Below are positions 6,597-9,881 of a stretch of 9,881 nt of DNA, piece after piece. This stretch comes from Opitutaceae bacterium. Lineage in GTDB: Bacteria; Verrucomicrobiota; Verrucomicrobiia; Opitutales; Opitutaceae. The notes beneath the pieces are model-generated. The model saw nothing but the letters and a program-made list of their open reading frames with translations, was not told where the DNA came from and did no database searches. Each line of letters begins with the position of its first letter. Position 1 is the first letter of the stretch. Where the stretch lies: positions 1 through 9,881 of the forward strand of contig SYDD01000164.1 in NCBI GenBank assembly GCA_005786775.1, in the 5' to 3' direction. Both the position numbers and the translations under genes were made by a program.

Positions 6597-7541
6597 ATGC
6601 GCCATCCGCTTCTGCTTCTTCTTGCCGCGCTGGGGGCCAGCGGACTGGTGGCACTGGCGGCACCCCTGCTAAATCCGTACTACCTCGACGTCCTGATCGG
6701 CGTGGGGATTAACGTGATTTTGGCCGTCTCCTTGAACCTTGTTAACGGCTACACCGGACAGTTCTCGCTGGGCCACGCGGGGTTCATGGCCGTAGGCGCA
6801 TATTTGTCGGCGGCGGTTTCCTTGTTTTTGGCGCCGGCGCTATTCGGGGACCTCGCGGAAGCGGGGGGACTGGTGCAGGGGACGGCATTCCTCTTCGCGC
6901 TACTGGTCGGGGGTGGCGCCGCGGCCGGGGCCGGGCTGCTCGTCGGCGTACCCTCGCTGCGGTTGCGCGGCGACTATCTCGCCTTGGTCACCTTAGGTTT
7001 TGGGGAAATCATCCGGGTGATCCTGCAAAACGTGGAGGTCCTGGGCGGCGCACTGGGGCTCAACGCCATCCCGGCCTACACCAACATCTTTTGGGTGCTG
7101 GCGAGCGTCGCCGTCACGGTGTACACGGTCTTGGCGTTGGTGCACTCGACGTATGGACGGGGGTTCCTCGCGGTACACGACGACGAGATTGCGGCGGCGG
7201 CGGTGGGACTCAATCCGACCCGATACAAGGTGGTAGCGTTCGCGGTGGGAGCGTTTTTCGCCGGGATCGCTGGCGGCCTGTACGGGCACTTCAAGCTGAC
7301 CATCACCCCGACGGGCTTTGATTTCACCCGGAGCATCGAAGTCGTCGTGATGGTTATTTTGGGAGGGATGGGCCACACGGCGGGGGTAATTGGCGCCGCG
7401 GTGTTGCTCACCCTGTTGCCTGAGGTACTTCGGCCGATCGCCGAGTACCGGATGATCCTTTACGCCCTACTGCTCATTTTGCTGATGATCCTACGACCCG
7501 AGGGCCTGCTCGTCCGTCCCCGCCGGGGCGGTACGGCGTGA
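6597..7541 (+). CDS. livM: Branched-chain amino acid-type ABC transporter permease LivM
   Basis: The second permease subunit, 314 residues; it should pair with LivH to form the translocation channel. Family hallmarks are NLVNGYTGQFSLGHAGF (47-63), PSLRLRGDYLALVTLGFGEI (119-138), the coupling loop around AVHDDEIAAAAVGLNPTRYK (182-201) that contacts an ATPase, and VMVILGGMGHTAGVIGA (251-267), ending with MILRPEGLL. At 314 residues it matches the compact LivM/BraE forms and lacks the N-terminal extension of the roughly 425-residue E. coli LivM. The ATG at 6597 lies one base after the livH stop, so the two are probably translationally coupled. The motifs leave little doubt about the family; the substrate is not determined, since close relatives carry other amino acids, amides or urea. 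Confidence 0.94.
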   Translation: MRHPLLLLLAALGASGLVALAAPLLNPYYLDVLIGVGINVILAVSLNLVNGYTGQFSLGHAGFMAVGAYLSAAVSLFLAPALFGDLAEAGGLVQGTAFLFALLVGGGAAAGAGLLVGVPSLRLRGDYLALVTLGFGEIIRVILQNVEVLGGALGLNAIPAYTNIFWVLASVAVTVYTVLALVHSTYGRGFLAVHDDEIAAAAVGLNPTRYKVVAFAVGAFFAGIAGGLYGHFKLTITPTGFDFTRSIEVVVMVILGGMGHTAGVIGAAVLLTLLPEVLRPIAEYRMILYALLLILLMILRPEGLLVRPRRGGTA

Positions 7542-7545
7542 ACCC

Positions 7546-8334
7546 ATGCCGGCAGTGCTTCAACTTCAAGGGGCGACGCTCCGCTTCGGGGGGCTCACCG
7601 CGGTCAACGCGGTGGACCTCACGATCGGAGAGGATGAGCTCTGCGGATTGATCGGGCCCAACGGGGCGGGCAAGACGACTGTCTTCAACCTAGTCACCGG
7701 AGTTTACCCGCCCTCTGCCGGGACGCTTCGATTCCGCGGTCGGGACCTCGCCGGCTTGCATCCCCACGAGATCACGGCGCTGGGCATCGCGCGGACGTTT
7801 CAAAACATCCGCCTCTTCGGGCGCCTGTCGGTCCTCGATAACGTACGCACCGCCTGTAACCTGCACCGCGGGACGCGGCCCTGGCATGCCCTGCTGCGGA
7901 GCGCGGCGTTCACGCGGGACGAGGCGGACCTGACCCGCCGGGCGGAAGAGTTGCTGGAACTGTTCCATCTCGGTCCCCGGCGCCACGAACCAGCGCGAAG
8001 CCTGCCGTATGGGGAGCAACGACGGCTGGAGATCGTCCGCTGCCTCGCCACGCGCCCGCGGCTGCTGTTGCTCGACGAACCGGCGGCAGGAATGAACCCG
8101 ACAGAGAAGCTCGAGCTGATCAGCCTCATCCAACGGGTACAGCGCGAGTTCTCCCTCTCGATCCTCTTGGTCGAGCATTCAATGCGCGTGGTGATGGGGT
8201 GCTGCCGGCGGATCGCGGTGCTGGACTACGGCGTGAAGATCGCCGAGGGCTCGCCGGCGGAGATCCAGTCGAATCCCAAGGTGATCGAGGCCTACCTCGG
8301 CGAGGACCATCACCGAAACCTGGCCCATCATTGA
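7546..8334 (+). CDS. livG: Branched-chain amino acid-type ABC transporter ATP-binding protein LivG
   Basis: A cytoplasmic ATPase of 262 residues that powers the LivH/LivM channel together with LivF. Motifs in order: Walker A GPNGAGKTT (37-45); Q-loop around Gln86 in ARTFQNIRLF; the ABC signature in the LivG-specific form SLPYGEQRRLEI (152-163); Walker B LLLLDEP with Asp177 and Glu178, followed by AAGMNP; and the switch His211 in VEHSM. Most LivG proteins have Asp where Ser212 follows the switch histidine, so EHSM is a mild variant. The C-terminal tail EGSPAEIQSNPKVIEAYLGE is typical of the family. All catalytic residues are present. The ATG at 7546 is four bases after the livM stop, with no evident Shine-Dalgarno, consistent with coupling to livM translation. 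Confidence 0.94.
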   Translation: MPAVLQLQGATLRFGGLTAVNAVDLTIGEDELCGLIGPNGAGKTTVFNLVTGVYPPSAGTLRFRGRDLAGLHPHEITALGIARTFQNIRLFGRLSVLDNVRTACNLHRGTRPWHALLRSAAFTRDEADLTRRAEELLELFHLGPRRHEPARSLPYGEQRRLEIVRCLATRPRLLLLDEPAAGMNPTEKLELISLIQRVQREFSLSILLVEHSMRVVMGCCRRIAVLDYGVKIAEGSPAEIQSNPKVIEAYLGEDHHRNLAHH

Positions 8335-9047
8335 GCGCGCCCTTACTCCAAGTCTCCGACCTGCGGGTCTCCTACGGCGCCATCAACGCGCTGAGCGGGG
8401 TTTCATTCACCATCGGCCAAGGGGAAATCGTGACCCTGATCGGCGGGAACGGGGCGGGTAAGACCACGACCCTGCGCGCGCTCTCGGGCCTCATCCGCTC
8501 GACCGGGACGGCGGAGTTTGACGGCCAGCCGCTGCTGGGCCAGCCGGCCCACCGGATCGTCGCCCGCGGGCTAGGGCACGTGCCGGAGGGGCGGATGGTG
8601 TTCGCCAACTTGACCGTCGCCGAGAACCTCGCGATGGGCGCCTATCTCGACCGCGACCGGGAGCGCGTGGCGACCAACCGCGAACAAGTCTTCGCGCTGT
8701 TTCCGCGGCTGCGGGAGCGGCTGCGCCAGACCGCGGGCACCCTGTCCGGCGGAGAACAGCAGATGCTTGCGATCGGCCGGGCCCTGATGGGGAACCCGCG
8801 CTTTCTGATGCTTGATGAGCCGTCGTTGGGCATCGCACCGCGGCTTATCACCACGATCTTTGAACAAATCGTGGCGATCAACCGGCAGCGCGGCATCACC
8901 ATCCTACTGGTCGAGCAGAATGCTAACCTGGCCCTCGAGGTATCCAGCCGCGCCTACGTGCTGGAGACGGGGCGCATCGTGATGTCCGGCCCAAGCCAGG
9001 AGCTGCGAGCAGACCCGCGACTCAAGGCCACGTATCTGGGTGGCTGA
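8331..9047 (+). CDS. livF: Branched-chain amino acid-type ABC transporter ATP-binding protein LivF
   Basis: The second cytoplasmic ATPase, 238 residues, essentially the length of E. coli LivF. Motifs: Walker A GGNGAGKTT (38-46); the LivF-typical GHVPEGRMVFANLTVAENL region (82-100); signature LSGGEQQ (138-144); Walker B FLMLDEP with Asp162 and Glu163, then SLGIAP; and LLVEQNA (192-198), where LivF proteins normally have Gln in place of the switch histidine. It ends LKATYLGG as the family does. The start is taken as the TTG at 8331, which overlaps the livG stop as TTGA; this gives the expected N-terminus (SAPLLQVSDLRVSYG), and the upstream part of the frame only shadows livG. It is the last gene of the liv operon, with a likely terminator after it. 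Confidence 0.94.
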   Translation: MSAPLLQVSDLRVSYGAINALSGVSFTIGQGEIVTLIGGNGAGKTTTLRALSGLIRSTGTAEFDGQPLLGQPAHRIVARGLGHVPEGRMVFANLTVAENLAMGAYLDRDRERVATNREQVFALFPRLRERLRQTAGTLSGGEQQMLAIGRALMGNPRFLMLDEPSLGIAPRLITTIFEQIVAINRQRGITILLVEQNANLALEVSSRAYVLETGRIVMSGPSQELRADPRLKATYLGG

Positions 9048-9069
9048 CGCCGCCCGACTGTCCGCCGCC

Positions 9070-9096
9070 CGCCGGCTCGCCCCGCGGCGCCTTTTT
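9070..9096 (+). terminator. Probable Rho-independent terminator of the liv operon
   Basis: CGCCG (9070-9074) pairs with CGGCG (9085-9089) around a 10-base loop, followed almost at once by a run of five T (9092-9096). A competing stem pairs CGCCGC just after the livF stop (9048-9053) with GCGGCG (9084-9089). Either gives a GC-rich hairpin next to the T-run. It begins 22 bases after livF. The T-run ends only 15 bases before the next gene's ATG, which leaves no room for a promoter after it; the next gene may depend on read-through or on a promoter inside livF. Confidence 0.45.
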
Positions 9097-9111
9097 CATT
9101 CCCTCCGCCAA

Positions 9112-9881
9112 ATGCCCCATTGGTCGCACCTGCACCCCGCGGGCCTTGCTGCCCTGCTTGCCCTGCTCGCGCCCGCCGCGGCGGCGCCCGCCGCCGACCC
9201 CACGGCCTGGCCGGCGCCCACGCGGGAAAGCCGGCCCTGGACGCGCTGGTGGTGGCCGGGCAGCGCGGTCGACCCGGCCAACCTGACCGCCCAACTGGAG
9301 CAGTTCGCGGCCGCGGGCCTCGGCGGGGTCGAGATCACCCCCATCTACGGCGCGCAGGGCGCGGAGAGCCGCTCCGTGCCGTTCCTCTCCCCGCAGTGGA
9401 TGGAGATGCTGGCCCACACCGGCCGCGAGGCCCGGCGGCTGGGTCTGGGCGTCGACATGGCCACCGGAACCGGCTGGCCTTTCGGCGGCCCGTGGGTGCA
9501 GCCCGCGGATGCCCTGCAAAAGGTGGTGCTCAAGGAAGGCCGCCTGACCGGGGAAGCCACCCGCATGCAGGTCAAGCGGGCCGCCCCCGGCGGCGAGGGC
9601 CTCGTGGTGGACCCCTACTCGGTCGCCGCTCTGGGCCGTTACTTGGCCCCCTTTGAACGCGCCTTCGCCGCGTTCCCCCGGGAGCTCATCCGCGGCCAGT
9701 TCCACGACTCTTTCGAATACTTCAATGCCAGCTGGACGGCACGCCTGCCGGAGGTCTTTCGCGCCCGCCACGGGTACGATCTCCAGACCTACGCCACCGC
9801 CCTCACCGCCCGCGACCCCGCGACCGTCACCACGGTCGACCGGGAGACCCTCGCCCGGATCAAGGCCGATTACCGCGACAC
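9112..9881 (+). CDS. Secreted glycoside hydrolase, GH106-like (alpha-L-rhamnosidase type), partial
   Basis: The first 256 residues of a large secreted enzyme cut by the right edge. Residues 1 to about 28 form a signal peptide (LAALLALLAPAAAAPAA). The mature start follows the GH106 pattern: RPWTRWWWPG (41-50), a long helix leading to GVEITPIYG (72-80), MATGTGWPFGGPWV (116-129), and FHDSFEYF (197-204), where Glu202 is a candidate active-site acid. Members of this family release alpha-L-rhamnose from plant or microbial polysaccharides and usually exceed 900 residues, so most of the protein lies outside the window. The ATG at 9112 is the only start giving a full signal peptide; no Shine-Dalgarno is visible before it. 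The gene shares direction with the liv operon, 64 bases away, but its role is unrelated. Family assignment is by recalled motifs and is fairly secure; the exact substrate is not. Confidence 0.82.
   Translation, partial: MPHWSHLHPAGLAALLALLAPAAAAPAADPTAWPAPTRESRPWTRWWWPGSAVDPANLTAQLEQFAAAGLGGVEITPIYGAQGAESRSVPFLSPQWMEMLAHTGREARRLGLGVDMATGTGWPFGGPWVQPADALQKVVLKEGRLTGEATRMQVKRAAPGGEGLVVDPYSVAALGRYLAPFERAFAAFPRELIRGQFHDSFEYFNASWTARLPEVFRARHGYDLQTYATALTARDPATVTTVDRETLARIKADYRD

Noticed and set aside
8199..8330. N-terminal extension of LivF into livG
   Set aside because: The 44 extra residues are an out-of-frame reading of the livG C-terminus and exceed the normal LivF length of about 237 residues.
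9120..9656. 178-codon open frame overlapping the GH106-like gene
   Set aside because: It is in another frame of a gene with a signal peptide and several GH106 motifs; its translation is Arg/Gly/Pro-rich with no features.
1..9881. CRISPR array, insertion sequence, integron, tRNA or rRNA
   Set aside because: No regularly spaced direct repeats beyond the single 36-bp pair, no transposase or integrase reading frame, and no cloverleaf or rRNA signature was seen on either strand.

Overview
The window is a high-GC bacterial stretch that fits a Gram-negative organism, probably a Verrucomicrobium of the Opitutaceae type. That placement is inferred, not proven. It rests on a TonB-dependent receptor whose mature N-terminus carries the 'ALSTFEVTST' segment common in that group, a TPR lipoprotein with a lipobox, a rhamnosidase-type glycoside hydrolase, and mostly weak or absent Shine-Dalgarno sequences.

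Layout, left to right. (1) Positions 1-416, minus strand: the N-terminal 138 residues of an alanine-rich secreted protein running off the left edge, with a 36-bp exact internal DNA repeat. (2) Positions 417-583: a short regulatory gap with inverted repeats and a consensus -35 box. (3) Positions 584-802, plus strand: a small unrecognised protein that overlaps, tail to tail, the end of the next gene. (4) Positions 788-3154, minus strand: a complete TonB-dependent outer-membrane receptor of the siderophore-receptor type. (5) Positions 3155-3301: a gap holding a strong hairpin that looks like the terminator of the gene upstream. (6) Positions 3302-5461, minus strand: a 719-residue TPR lipoprotein resembling the PEP-CTERM-associated PrsT proteins. 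(7) Positions 5462-5704: a divergent promoter region with a 15-bp interrupted palindrome. (8) Positions 5705-9047, plus strand: a tightly packed livH-livM-livG-livF operon encoding the two permeases and two ATPases of a branched-chain amino acid-type ABC importer. (9) Positions 9112-9881, plus strand: the N-terminal part of a secreted GH106-like alpha-L-rhamnosidase cut by the right edge.

The four Liv proteins form one membrane complex: LivH and LivM make the channel, and LivG and LivF drive it with ATP. The periplasmic binding protein (LivJ/LivK type) that normally gives such an importer its substrate is not in this window, so the substrate cannot be fixed from here. The other genes are envelope or export proteins without a clear common pathway. 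I see no mobile element, CRISPR array, tRNA or rRNA, and no convincing new system. The points most worth checking are the orphan liv core, the internally duplicated alanine-rich secreted protein, the PrsT-like protein, and the palindromes in the two divergent promoter gaps.
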